Virus record (IMG/VR): IMGVR_UViG_3300046505_000019
Location: 1-42,807 of that record
Length of the DNA: 42,807 bases
Reading direction: 5' to 3' (one strand)
From: a virus
The position numbers and the translations under genes are program-made. Within the stretch, counting starts at the first letter, position 1, and every line of letters begins with the position of its first letter. Below are positions 13,421-21,100 of this stretch, piece after piece. Under the pieces are notes generated by a model, which saw only the letters and a list, made by a program, of their open reading frames with translations, was not told the origin of the DNA and ran no database searches.

Positions 13421-13482
13421 GGATGAAAATGATGCAGGACAATCCCAGCCATGGCTATACCAGCTACGATAATCAGCCACAC
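13417..13482 (-). CDS. possible 21-aa membrane peptide after the amidase gene
   Basis: GTG 13482 follows TGGAG and overlaps the end of the amidase gene. The peptide (WLIIVAGIAMAGIVLHHFHP after the start) is one hydrophobic helix with a His-rich end. It may be the last product of the lysis cassette or a chance frame. Confidence 0.3.
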   Translation of the reverse strand: MWLIIVAGIAMAGIVLHHFHP

Positions 13483-13955
13483 ACACGCTCCAGAAGTGGA
13501 GAAGACGCTACATCGTCAGGAGATAGACACGTCTGCCAAGGGCAAATAACGATCCCCGCGTAAGTGCATATACGCCAGACAAGCTCTGAGCAAAAAGGTT
13601 TACCGGCCACCTCGATCCATCCCGCAGTAAGCACACCTATGTAATTGTAGCCTGTCCCGATCTGGCTGTTGGCGTAGCTGAACATCTTCGCCAACTGCGC
13701 TGGTGCTGGAGCGATCTTGAAGCGATAGACCTCAACATGATCCGGTAACCAGTCTGGGACATTCCTGTTCTTGACTCCTCCAGGGGCCGAGTCGTAGTAG
13801 TGGAGCGCGTCAGGTCCGCAGATGCCGACATGGTAGTAGGCCACGTCGCCCTGTTGTTCTCCCAGTTGGCGTTCTCCCCATCCGATCAGGCGTTCAAACC
13901 ATGAGGCCTCGGAGTCGATCCGCCATAATAATAAATCACTCGGCTGGAGGTTCAT
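13473..13955 (-). CDS. YiiX/NlpC-P60-like permuted papain-fold amidase (160 aa)
   Basis: The start at ATG 13955 overlaps the previous stop (ATGA). Residues QGDVAYYHVGI carry the His and FCSELVWR carries the nucleophile Cys, in the His-before-Cys order typical of circularly permuted NlpC/P60 (YiiX/YaeF) enzymes. Such proteins cleave peptidoglycan peptides or lipid/amide bonds. In a cassette with holin-like genes it is the best candidate for the endolysin. No signal peptide. Confidence 0.65.
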   Translation of the reverse strand: MNLQPSDLLLWRIDSEASWFERLIGWGERQLGEQQGDVAYYHVGICGPDALHYYDSAPGGVKNRNVPDWLPDHVEVYRFKIAPAPAQLAKMFSYANSQIGTGYNYIGVLTAGWIEVAGKPFCSELVWRICTYAGIVICPWQTCLSPDDVASSPLLERVCG

Positions 13956-14095
13956 ACCGCAGGCCTCGCAGTTTGAGCCGCGTTGATCGCTTCGATGAAC
14001 GTCTTGGTGGCCTGTAGCCATGCGATAGCCGCGTCAATCAGCTCTGGAGTGTTCTTGACCATATTGAACACCGCCAGAGCCATTGCCGCGTCCAT
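13952..14095 (-). CDS. small helical protein (47 aa)
   Basis: It starts by TGATG coupling at 14095 and ends by ATGA coupling to the amidase. The sequence is Ala-rich and amphipathic (MALAVFNMVKNTPELIDAAI). Too polar for a classical holin. Function unknown. Confidence 0.55.
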   Translation of the reverse strand: MDAAMALAVFNMVKNTPELIDAAIAWLQATKTFIEAINAAQTARPAV

Positions 14096-14472
14096 CAGGC
14101 CGCCGGGGGCGTGTTTCCTGCCGCCGCTTTGACCGCCGCGACAAGGTTCTCAAAGGCCGTCTTGGCATCAGCCATGGCCTTCTCGACCTCCGCGACTGCC
14201 GCCGCCACATCCGCTTCGCCAGCCGGAACGTCTTTCAGAACCTCTGTCACCACCGCTTCCACGATCGGGACGATCTTGGTCAGAACCCCGATTTTGCTTC
14301 CGATACTCGTCAACCATGTAGGCATCGTATTTCTCCTTTGCTGTAGTCTTCTCTCTACAAATTTCTCGACGGGTCTGATCTTTATCCAGAGCGCCGTCAA
14401 TCTGTCTGCCAGTCTGTCTAAGACGATGAGGGCCAGAAACAGGTGCCCTGCCCACGTCTTAAGCCAACTCAT
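14095..14472 (-). CDS. possible holin-like protein with an internal start (125 or 76 aa)
   Basis: ATG 14472 overlaps the preceding stop (ATGA). The N-terminus is hydrophobic (WAGHLFLALIVLDRLADRL), followed by a basic stretch. At 14325 an in-frame ATG has a much better ribosome binding site (AAAGGAGAAATACG) and gives MPTWLTSIGSKIGVLTKIVP, an Ala-rich helical protein. The gene may make a long and a short form, as some lysis genes do. Family not recognised. Confidence 0.5.
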   Translation of the reverse strand: MSWLKTWAGHLFLALIVLDRLADRLTALWIKIRPVEKFVERRLQQRRNTMPTWLTSIGSKIGVLTKIVPIVEAVVTEVLKDVPAGEADVAAAVAEVEKAMADAKTAFENLVAAVKAAAGNTPPAA

Positions 14473-14678
14473 CTTTTTTGTGTCCGCACACTCGGCACAT
14501 TCCGTCTTTGTATATGTGCGCGTCTGAATCTTCTTCTCTCCTTGAAGTCTCTCTCCGTTGCTGTTTGCGGGAGTTCGTAGAAGTGGACGACAATCGCGGG
14601 CTTGACCGAGGTTTCCCAGGGGTATTTGGGTTTCCGGTAGAATCCGATAAGGAAGTCGGTGTAGAAGCCATCGGTCAT
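14469..14678 (-). CDS. hypothetical protein (69 aa)
   Basis: ATGA coupling at both ends (with 14675-14959 and 14095-14472) makes this frame the likely one. N-terminus TDGFYTDFLIGFYRKPKYPW, then a very basic Arg-rich tail. A shifted frame over the same DNA encodes CRVCGHKK near its end. Function unknown. Confidence 0.5.
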   Translation of the reverse strand: MTDGFYTDFLIGFYRKPKYPWETSVKPAIVVHFYELPQTATERDFKERRRFRRAHIQRRNVPSVRTQKR

Positions 14679-14959
14679 TCAGGGCACGTCACCCAATTTG
14701 CGGGTGATCTGGACAGCGTTCCATTGGCCTGTATGCACGAAAAGTAGCAATCGCTCGGGTCGGCCATCAGCACCGCACAACTGGATAAGGCAACGGCTTG
14801 TGTGGGCGTGGACGCGGTCGTGGTAGACGGAACGACATTCGTCCATCCCTGATCGCCATTAAAAATAAAGAAGTTCAGCGTACCAGACGAGACGTTCACC
14901 GCCGACGCCAACCCTGCTGGAAGGAGCCAGAGGGCAAGCGATAAGACGAACGGCTTCAT
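14675..14959 (-). CDS. small secreted protein (94 aa)
   Basis: Start ATG 14959, directly after the previous stop. Clear Sec signal peptide: MKPF, hydrophobic core LSLALWLLPAGL, probable cleavage at ASA-VN. The mature part is about 74 residues, Thr/Ser-rich, with three Cys. It may be periplasmic or a surface component. No family recognised. Confidence 0.6.
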   Translation of the reverse strand: MKPFVLSLALWLLPAGLASAVNVSSGTLNFFIFNGDQGWTNVVPSTTTASTPTQAVALSSCAVLMADPSDCYFSCIQANGTLSRSPANWVTCPE

Positions 14960-14960
14960 G

Positions 14961-15173
14961 CTAGTGGACCAGCACTCCATGGCCCCATCCGAGATGCGGA
15001 CCACCGATTGATCCGAACAGGCTTCCAATCAGCCACAGACACGCGATCACCACAATAAACACCTTGATGATCTGCGCCATCGGAGCGGGGATGAACGGCA
15101 GGTTCGCCAAGGCCCAGAGCATCAGGCCGACAACTAAGGCAACGACAATGACGCTGACTATCAGGTTGATCAT
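14961..15173 (-). CDS. holin-like two-helix membrane protein (70 aa)
   Basis: ATG 15173 is preceded by GGGAGGTTGGT. Two transmembrane segments (IVSVIVVALVVGLMLWALA and VFIVVIACLWLIGSLFG) are separated by a Pro-rich turn (LPFIPAPMAQ); the tail is Gly/His-rich. Size and topology fit small class II holins and the Thivi_2564-like membrane proteins seen in phages. Best holin candidate in the lysis cassette. Confidence 0.6.
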   Translation of the reverse strand: MINLIVSVIVVALVVGLMLWALANLPFIPAPMAQIIKVFIVVIACLWLIGSLFGSIGGPHLGWGHGVLVH

Positions 15174-15183
15174 ACCAACCTCC

Positions 15184-15420
15184 CTATTTCTCTCTCTTGT
15201 AAATCCGTTTGAGCGACTTCGTTCCGCGATGCGTACCGTTTGGCCGACGCCGGTCAAGCCTCTCCATGCCGCACCCCGTACAAAGCCGTCTCTTGGTGGC
15301 CGCACAGACAGTCCTTGCCCCACACTCGCATAGGTTCCAAGGCTTAGCTTCCCAACAGCAAGCAGGACAGGTTCCTACGCATAACATTCCTGAAATCGGG
15401 CATCTACGTTCCTTGAGCAT
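15184..15420 (-). CDS. zinc-ribbon protein (78 aa)
   Basis: The start codon follows the previous stop (TGAATG). Cys pattern CPISGMLC, CPACC, CECG, C and CTGCG, then a strongly basic tail (RLDRRRPNGTHRGTKSLKR). Looks like two small zinc ribbons with a nucleic-acid-binding tail. Function unknown. Confidence 0.55.
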   Translation of the reverse strand: MLKERRCPISGMLCVGTCPACCWEAKPWNLCECGARTVCAATKRRLCTGCGMERLDRRRPNGTHRGTKSLKRIYKREK

Positions 15421-15813
15421 TCACGCGACAGCCGACGGACCATAGTCTTCAAGAACTTTTATGGTCAAATTGGGCTGATTCAGGATCGCCATGATGAACT
15501 TCGTCCAGGCAATCTTAGACTCGCCGATGCAATCGCTTCCCAGCTCCTTGGATGTTCCGAGGGCAATGCACCCTTCAAGCTGAGTCGGAAAGTTTGCCCA
15601 ATGAGCCTCTATCGCGGTTCTCCCTGGAACAAGAATCTGAGGCATGATCTGTTGAAAATGGTTTGACCACATCCATTGGACAGGATAGGTTCCTGCGGGA
15701 ATGCAAAGCGACAAAATCTCCATCGTCACGCACCGGAACGGGTTGATGTCGATCTCCAGATACCCGAAGATCCCGTCCGCTGTCTTATCCGTCCGATGAA
15801 CAGTAATGAGCAT
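15421..15813 (-). CDS. DUF5675 family protein (130 aa)
   Basis: ATG 15813 overlaps the stop of the preceding Cys-rich frame (TAATG) and has a GGGGAAGG purine run upstream. IDINPFRCVTMEI, CIPAGTYPVQ, IEAHWANFP and EGCIALGTS are the ordered landmarks of DUF5675, a phage/prophage family usually found beside lysis or tail genes. The His and Cys in AHW and GCI recall L,D-transpeptidase-like active sites, though activity is unproven. Confidence 0.7.
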   Translation of the reverse strand: MLITVHRTDKTADGIFGYLEIDINPFRCVTMEILSLCIPAGTYPVQWMWSNHFQQIMPQILVPGRTAIEAHWANFPTQLEGCIALGTSKELGSDCIGESKIAWTKFIMAILNQPNLTIKVLEDYGPSAVA

Positions 15814-15956
15814 TATGCTGCCTTCCCCTTGTGTGAAAAATCTTTGACCATGACAAATGAGCAACAACTGCACGATATTTCAAGACCGAGGCCGCCCGGC
15901 CATATTATTATTCTAAGTTTAGCCCCGCACTTTGGACAACATTCGTCACACGACGT
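15813..15956 (-). CDS. Cys-rich zinc-ribbon frame without a usual start codon (about 47 aa)
   Basis: A frame of CDECCPKCGAKLRI ... CSCCSF, an evident four-Cys ribbon, ends by TAATG overlap with the DUF5675 gene and has AGGAGG at 967-962. There is no ATG, GTG or TTG at a suitable distance; the codons there are ACG (959, 956). Translation might use a rare ACG start, or a base may differ from the true genome. Confidence 0.4.
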   Translation of the reverse strand, partial: TSCDECCPKCGAKLRIIIWPGGLGLEISCSCCSFVMVKDFSHKGKAA

Positions 15957-15965
15957 CGTGGCCTC

Positions 15966-16268
15966 CTAATGAATATGATGCTCCATAAACGCCGCCATCT
16001 TCTGCCCGAAATAAGCCAAAGCCCCTCCGACCGTAATCACAACTGTCCATCCAATCCACTTGGCCGGTTGCTCGACACTCTCTTTGACGCGCTCTAAGAG
16101 GGTCAGGCGGTCATTGACCTTCTCTGAATTTAAATCGGCCCACCTTAAATGTTCATCAAAGCGCACAAGAAGATCGTCCAGTTTCTGATCTATTCTAGGG
16201 ATAATTTGATCGTCCACCCTGCGCCTGAAATCCTGATCGTGTTCACGGCGGCCCTGGTTGTCGCTCAT
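15966..16268 (-). CDS. XhlA-like coiled-coil membrane protein (100 aa)
   Basis: Start ATG 16268. A charged coiled coil (DQKLDDLLVRFDEHLRW, VNDRLTLLERVKE) is followed by one transmembrane segment (WIGWTVVITVGGALAYFG) and a short His-rich tail. This is the layout of XhlA/hemolysin-like holin partners. Likely part of the lysis cassette. Its start lies inside the 3' repeat of the preceding gene. Confidence 0.55.
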   Translation of the reverse strand: MSDNQGRREHDQDFRRRVDDQIIPRIDQKLDDLLVRFDEHLRWADLNSEKVNDRLTLLERVKESVEQPAKWIGWTVVITVGGALAYFGQKMAAFMEHHIH

Positions 16269-16474
16269 CGGATCGTCACCGTCCCTCCTGTCCCCGTGAA
16301 TTTTGCCGTCCCTCCCGTTCCCGTCGTCGTGACTCGATCCATCCACCGCGCATGAGCTTGCACGGCCCGGACGCTATAGAAAATGACCGTCGCTACCATG
16401 CCAATGATCGTGCAAAGAAGCGTCCAGTCAGCCTTGCGTCTCAGCATCCAAGATTCACGGGGATGGTCAGTCAT
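16265..16474 (-). CDS. membrane protein with C-terminal GTGG tag (69 aa)
   Basis: ATGA-coupled to the large secreted protein 16471-18147. One transmembrane segment (WTLLCTIIGMVATVIFYSV, residues 17-35), then a tail ending TGTGGTAKFTGTGGTVTIR, nearly the same as the C-terminus of the upstream protein. The shared tail suggests duplication or a common sorting or assembly signal. Function unknown. Confidence 0.55.
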   Translation of the reverse strand: MTDHPRESWMLRRKADWTLLCTIIGMVATVIFYSVRAVQAHARWMDRVTTTGTGGTAKFTGTGGTVTIR

Positions 16475-18147
16475 TTGATAGTCACCTTCCCGCCCGTCCC
16501 TGTAAATGTCACCTTGCCGCCCGTCCCTGTCGTCGTGACTCCTGAAGCGTAGAGCGTCCCGAACGAAACACCGTCATTCCCATAACTGGTCCCTATGGAG
16601 TTGGTCGCATAGGCATTTACCCAGTACTGCGTACCAGACGTAAGGCCCGTCAGAGATGCCGTGAATGTGCCGACTGCCGTAGAGCCGGATGAGACGCATC
16701 CTGTTGTCGGATTTGGCGAAGTCCCGACGCAAACCCCTTCATCGGTAATCGACGCGCCCCCGTTGGATGTGGTCGTTCCGTTCCCTGTGGCGGTCGTCTG
16801 CTTAACGACAGTCGGGCTCTGAGTGGTGACGGTAGGAGCAAGAGCGGTAAATGGGCTTTGAATCGCTATTATTCCATCTGTTCCAAAATCACCGCTATTA
16901 TTGAGTGATGCGGTAGCTGTCTGCGTTCCCGTTACGGTGGCTGTACTGCTTTCGCCGTACTGAGAGTTTCCATTGGAATTGCCAGCCGTTATGATGTCGA
17001 TGTAGCCTGACCCATGAGTCCAAGTCTCGTTAGCCTGGTCACTGGCAAAAAATGCCATATTCAAATCGCCCAATGTCGCAGATCCAGATGTTGACACCGA
17101 ACATTGCGTTGAACAGGCGGCGTTGTTATGTCCCGTGGCCTCGTCGGTGCAAGCCCCGTTACAGTTAACTTCGACGATAATCATGTTCCATCCGCAACCA
17201 CTACACCCCGTCCCAGCCTCAGCAACCGTCTTGTTTCCTCCGGCGGCATTAGCCACTTTGTAGCACTGGAGGTTGGCGTTAGAGCCAGGGTTTACGCTCA
17301 TTCCCGAAACAGCCGCAAAGGATTCTCCGGTCATGGTCGGAGTATTAACCGTCCCCGCCGTATTGACGCTGACGCAGGTATAGACGTTATTTCCTGCCGT
17401 CACGTTATTGGCAAAAGAAGCTGAAACGCTCGATCCCGCCGTGGCAACCGCAGAGGAGATCTGTACGATCACGGGCGTTATGGAAGCAATGTTCGTCGCG
17501 CACATTCCCCAGACATCAGATCCGCCGAGAGTCCCAGTCATCGTGTTGGCGGCACTTCCAGCCGAAAAAGAGCCGCCGCCCTCAATAGATCCGACTCCAT
17601 GCAATAGGAACAATTGGGTAGCGCTCACCGCACTAATGGAGAAGGAAAACCCTGAAACGATACCAGAAACCGTCTCGTCGCCAACGCGGCTGTTGACGGT
17701 GATGCTGGGCGCGGCGCTTGTGGCATGTGTGCAAACCGCGGGGGCAAAAGTAGTGCTTCCTCCGAATTGACTTACTCCCGTGTAACTCTGGCATTGAAGA
17801 AAGGCTTCGGTCGCACCTGTCCAAGTAGCTACAGCTGAATTATTCCCAGAATCAGGATTGACGAGTCCAAACAGGGAAACGGTCTGTGTATTGGAGTCCG
17901 TATACGAGCTGATGAGGACCATGTTCTGCGTGGTGTGCCACGTAATCGCCGCACTCGTCATGGCAGAGTTTACTTCCAGAACGCAAACAAGAGCGCGGTT
18001 CGATCCAGCACCCACCGTGAGGCTTGAGTTGGTTGCTGATGTTGCGGCTCCCGTTTGATCTACTGCCGTACCTGTCGCATCAACCAGTACGGCTCCCCAT
18101 CCCTTCGAGGCCAGAAGCAGGAATATGACGGGGATCAGTTTCCTCAT
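16471..18147 (-). CDS. secreted fibre/adhesin-like protein (558 aa)
   Basis: Sec signal peptide (MRKLIPVIFLLLASKGWGA). Low-complexity Ser/Thr/Gly/Ala-rich beta domains with many Cys (pairs such as CSGCGW and ACSTQC) fill residues 20-430. A fibronectin-III-like domain follows (ITDEGVCVG ... FTASLTGLTSGTQYWVNAYA). The end is TGTGGKVTFTGTGGKVTIK. ATGA-coupled to the 1255-aa fibre. Extracellular adhesion or receptor binding is likely; the Cys content suggests disulfides formed outside the cytoplasm. Confidence 0.6.
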   Translation of the reverse strand: MRKLIPVIFLLLASKGWGAVLVDATGTAVDQTGAATSATNSSLTVGAGSNRALVCVLEVNSAMTSAAITWHTTQNMVLISSYTDSNTQTVSLFGLVNPDSGNNSAVATWTGATEAFLQCQSYTGVSQFGGSTTFAPAVCTHATSAAPSITVNSRVGDETVSGIVSGFSFSISAVSATQLFLLHGVGSIEGGGSFSAGSAANTMTGTLGGSDVWGMCATNIASITPVIVQISSAVATAGSSVSASFANNVTAGNNVYTCVSVNTAGTVNTPTMTGESFAAVSGMSVNPGSNANLQCYKVANAAGGNKTVAEAGTGCSGCGWNMIIVEVNCNGACTDEATGHNNAACSTQCSVSTSGSATLGDLNMAFFASDQANETWTHGSGYIDIITAGNSNGNSQYGESSTATVTGTQTATASLNNSGDFGTDGIIAIQSPFTALAPTVTTQSPTVVKQTTATGNGTTTSNGGASITDEGVCVGTSPNPTTGCVSSGSTAVGTFTASLTGLTSGTQYWVNAYATNSIGTSYGNDGVSFGTLYASGVTTTGTGGKVTFTGTGGKVTIK

Positions 18148-21100
18148 TGGATACGTCTACCCATGCAATACGACCCTGCATTAAGAGCCGTGGAGGTTGG
18201 CGTAACCGACTTACGCATCAGTGACCAATTTCCTGCTGTTGATCCAGTATCCATTTGTGAATAAATACGGACCATGCTTGCTATAGCTGTAGTTCCAAAG
18301 GCGACAGTATCAGCTGTATTTAAAGCTACTACACGAGCTTCCGATATTGTCGTTACGGCACCTGTCGGACCAACGATCCATGTAATCGTTGATGCCCCAG
18401 AAGGACCATTGACGCCATATTCAGAACCACCAGAAGCACCTGTTATGTCAAGCATGCACTCATAGGTCCATGTCGAATTGGCGGGAATTGCAAATACAAA
18501 ACCAGGCAATGCCGTAAGAACCGTTGAGACATCGTTCGTGCTGACGCTTAGAATGTACCCCGTCGAGGAATAGACCGTATAGGCGCTTCCGTTACTTTCG
18601 GTGATATAGAGGGCCGTCGACACGCTGACGTTCTCGGACATGCCCGCACCAAGCGTCAAGGTAGATCCGTTAAGAGTCGTAGAACTCAGCGTAGCCGAGG
18701 AAATGTAGGTGTTGAGGAGGCCGTTGAGGCCAATGCTGTAAGAGGATGATCCGACGGTGAAATCGGATGAGCCGCCTATCGCCCCGGCCCCGTTGTTGTA
18801 TTGCATGGATAGGGCAACGCCTCCCGGGGAAGCCGCCGCTGATGGCGTCGCCCATGTCCCGTCCCCGCGCCAGTAGGTTGATCCCGAGGCCGACGTGCCG
18901 CCATTCAGGTTCGATACCGGGATCTTGGCTCCAAGGATCGTTCCGTCTGCGTAATAAGTGGCCGCGCCATGGATCGAGTTGGAAGAGACGTTGATCGTGC
19001 TAAGGGACACGCCATAGGCATTCGTCCATGTGAAGGTTGCAGGGGAGACAATCCCGCCGCCGCTGGAAGTTCCTCCAAACGTCGAAGACGACACCCATGT
19101 CCCGTCCCCTCTCCAGAAAGTAGAACTCGTCGCTCCCGTTCCACTGTTGAGATTGTTCACGGAAAGGTTCCCGACCACTTGAGAGGACAGACTGACATTC
19201 TGAGCATTCACCGCAATGGCCGTCGTCCCTGATCCCGTCGCATTGTTGGAAAGAGAGATGCTCTGATTCGCGGTGATATAGCCGGGATTCGTGAAGGTCA
19301 AATGTGAGGCAGAAGTTCCGCTTCCGCCAAGAGGAGAATCGGCAGTAACGGCTGAAAGTTTTCCGTTGATGTTGGTCTGAAGGGTATTGGTGTCCGTGGC
19401 CACCGTGTTGAGAGACGTTCTTAGAGTGGTTGTGTCCGTCGCGATTGTTCCGGTGGCGGTGGCCACAGACGTGAATCTGGCATTTGAGTTCGTAACGATC
19501 GTCGTCGTATCCGTTGCCACGGTCGTAAACTTCCCTCCCAGCGTGGTGGTATCGGTGGCGATAGTACCCGTGGCCGTCGCTACGCTGGCAAACCGCGTGT
19601 TTGAGTTCGTCACGATGGTGGTCGTGTCGGTAGCTATCGTGCCCGTAGTGATTGCCACCGAATTTGCGCGAGTCGTAATTGCAGCTGTCGAAGTGTCCAG
19701 ATTGTTTAGTCGCGTGGTCATGGCCGCCGTTGACGTATCCACGTTGTTTAATCGGGTCGTGAGCGTCGAGGTGGACGTATCCAGCGCCGTCAGTTTCGTA
19801 TTGAGGTCGGTCTGCGCCGACAAGGTGCCTGTGATAGAACCCCAAGCGACTGACCCAACGCTCCCTGAAGGAACCGCCCAATAAGGAGCCCCCGCCGTTC
19901 CGCTGGAGGTCAGGACTTGAACGCCTGTTCCGACGGAACCGCCGGAGGCAATGGTCGTGGAGAGAGTAATCTGACCGCTGAAAGTGTTCTGGCCCGTCCA
20001 TGACTGCGTTCCACTCAATAGGTCGTAGCTGACGAGATTCTTGGAAGCGTCGGTCTTGACGAATTGAGAGGGGGTGAGGCTATCAATGTTTGCAGTAGAC
20101 ATTTTAACCAAGACTGCATCGCTCGTCCCAATATCACCTATGACAGCGGTATATGACGATGAAACGGCACAGTTGTATCCGATACAAATAGAGTCCACCA
20201 AAGGACGTACACTAAAATCAATGTTCGATCCTGCGTTGTATCCAATGTATGTGTTGGCATTTGTTGGGGATGTGTTTGTATTAAATCCTTTTCCAGAGAA
20301 TCCACCAACAACTGTATTGCTTGATCCTTTTGTCCAGAAACACCCATTAAAACCAACGCAGACATTAGACTGTCCATCGGCATCTCCCAAAAGGGAGCTA
20401 TCACCAACAACTACATTATGACTTCCAGTAGTAATTTGATTACCAGCAGAATCCCCGATGCAAACATTGTCTTCACCCGTCGTCAGCCCACCAGAAGCAG
20501 AATAGCCAACAGCCGTATTGCTATTACCACTTCCTATAGCACTAAGCGCATTTGATCCGAGTCCAACATTTTTATGTCCTCCTCCTGTTGTATCCATCCC
20601 TCCACAAGCTTGTACCCCGTAACACGAATTGTTGTTTCCCGTTAGCAAATTTCGACCTGCACGATTACCCATAATGGTATTGTCGTGCGTTGTCGAATTG
20701 TAAGTGTTGCAAGTCTGTTGACCCACACAGATGTTATTTACTCCTGTAGAAGGTGGTGCGGAAGTATCGCCAAGAAAAATATCGCTGGTGTAACCCATAT
20801 CAGACAAGAAATCAACTCCATTGATTTGCAAAGTTGATACGTTTATTTTTCCACTTATTGCCAGTACTTTTATCGTGTTGTCCCACGTCAGCGTATTCGT
20901 ATCACTCGTCACGGTGTTCGTGGGAGAACCGAAAGCGATGCCGGAGGAGGGGAGGACGACGGAGGTGCCACCAGATGCAGAAGGGCTTGAGACTTGGATC
21001 GAACCGTCAGGCCATCGAATTGTCGTCGGGCTAAATTGTCCTGCCACCGTCCCACTACTCACATAGAACGTCGCGCCGGATTGGAGAGTGGAGGTGTTAT

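Noticed and set aside
19380-19800. Regular repeats suggestive of a CRISPR array
   Set aside because: They are in-frame protein repeats of the fibre stalk with no unique spacers.
19000-20001. Minus-strand frame of 333 aa rich in His/Arg/Tyr
   Set aside because: Shifted frame of the fibre's Thr-rich repeats; no start signal and implausible composition.
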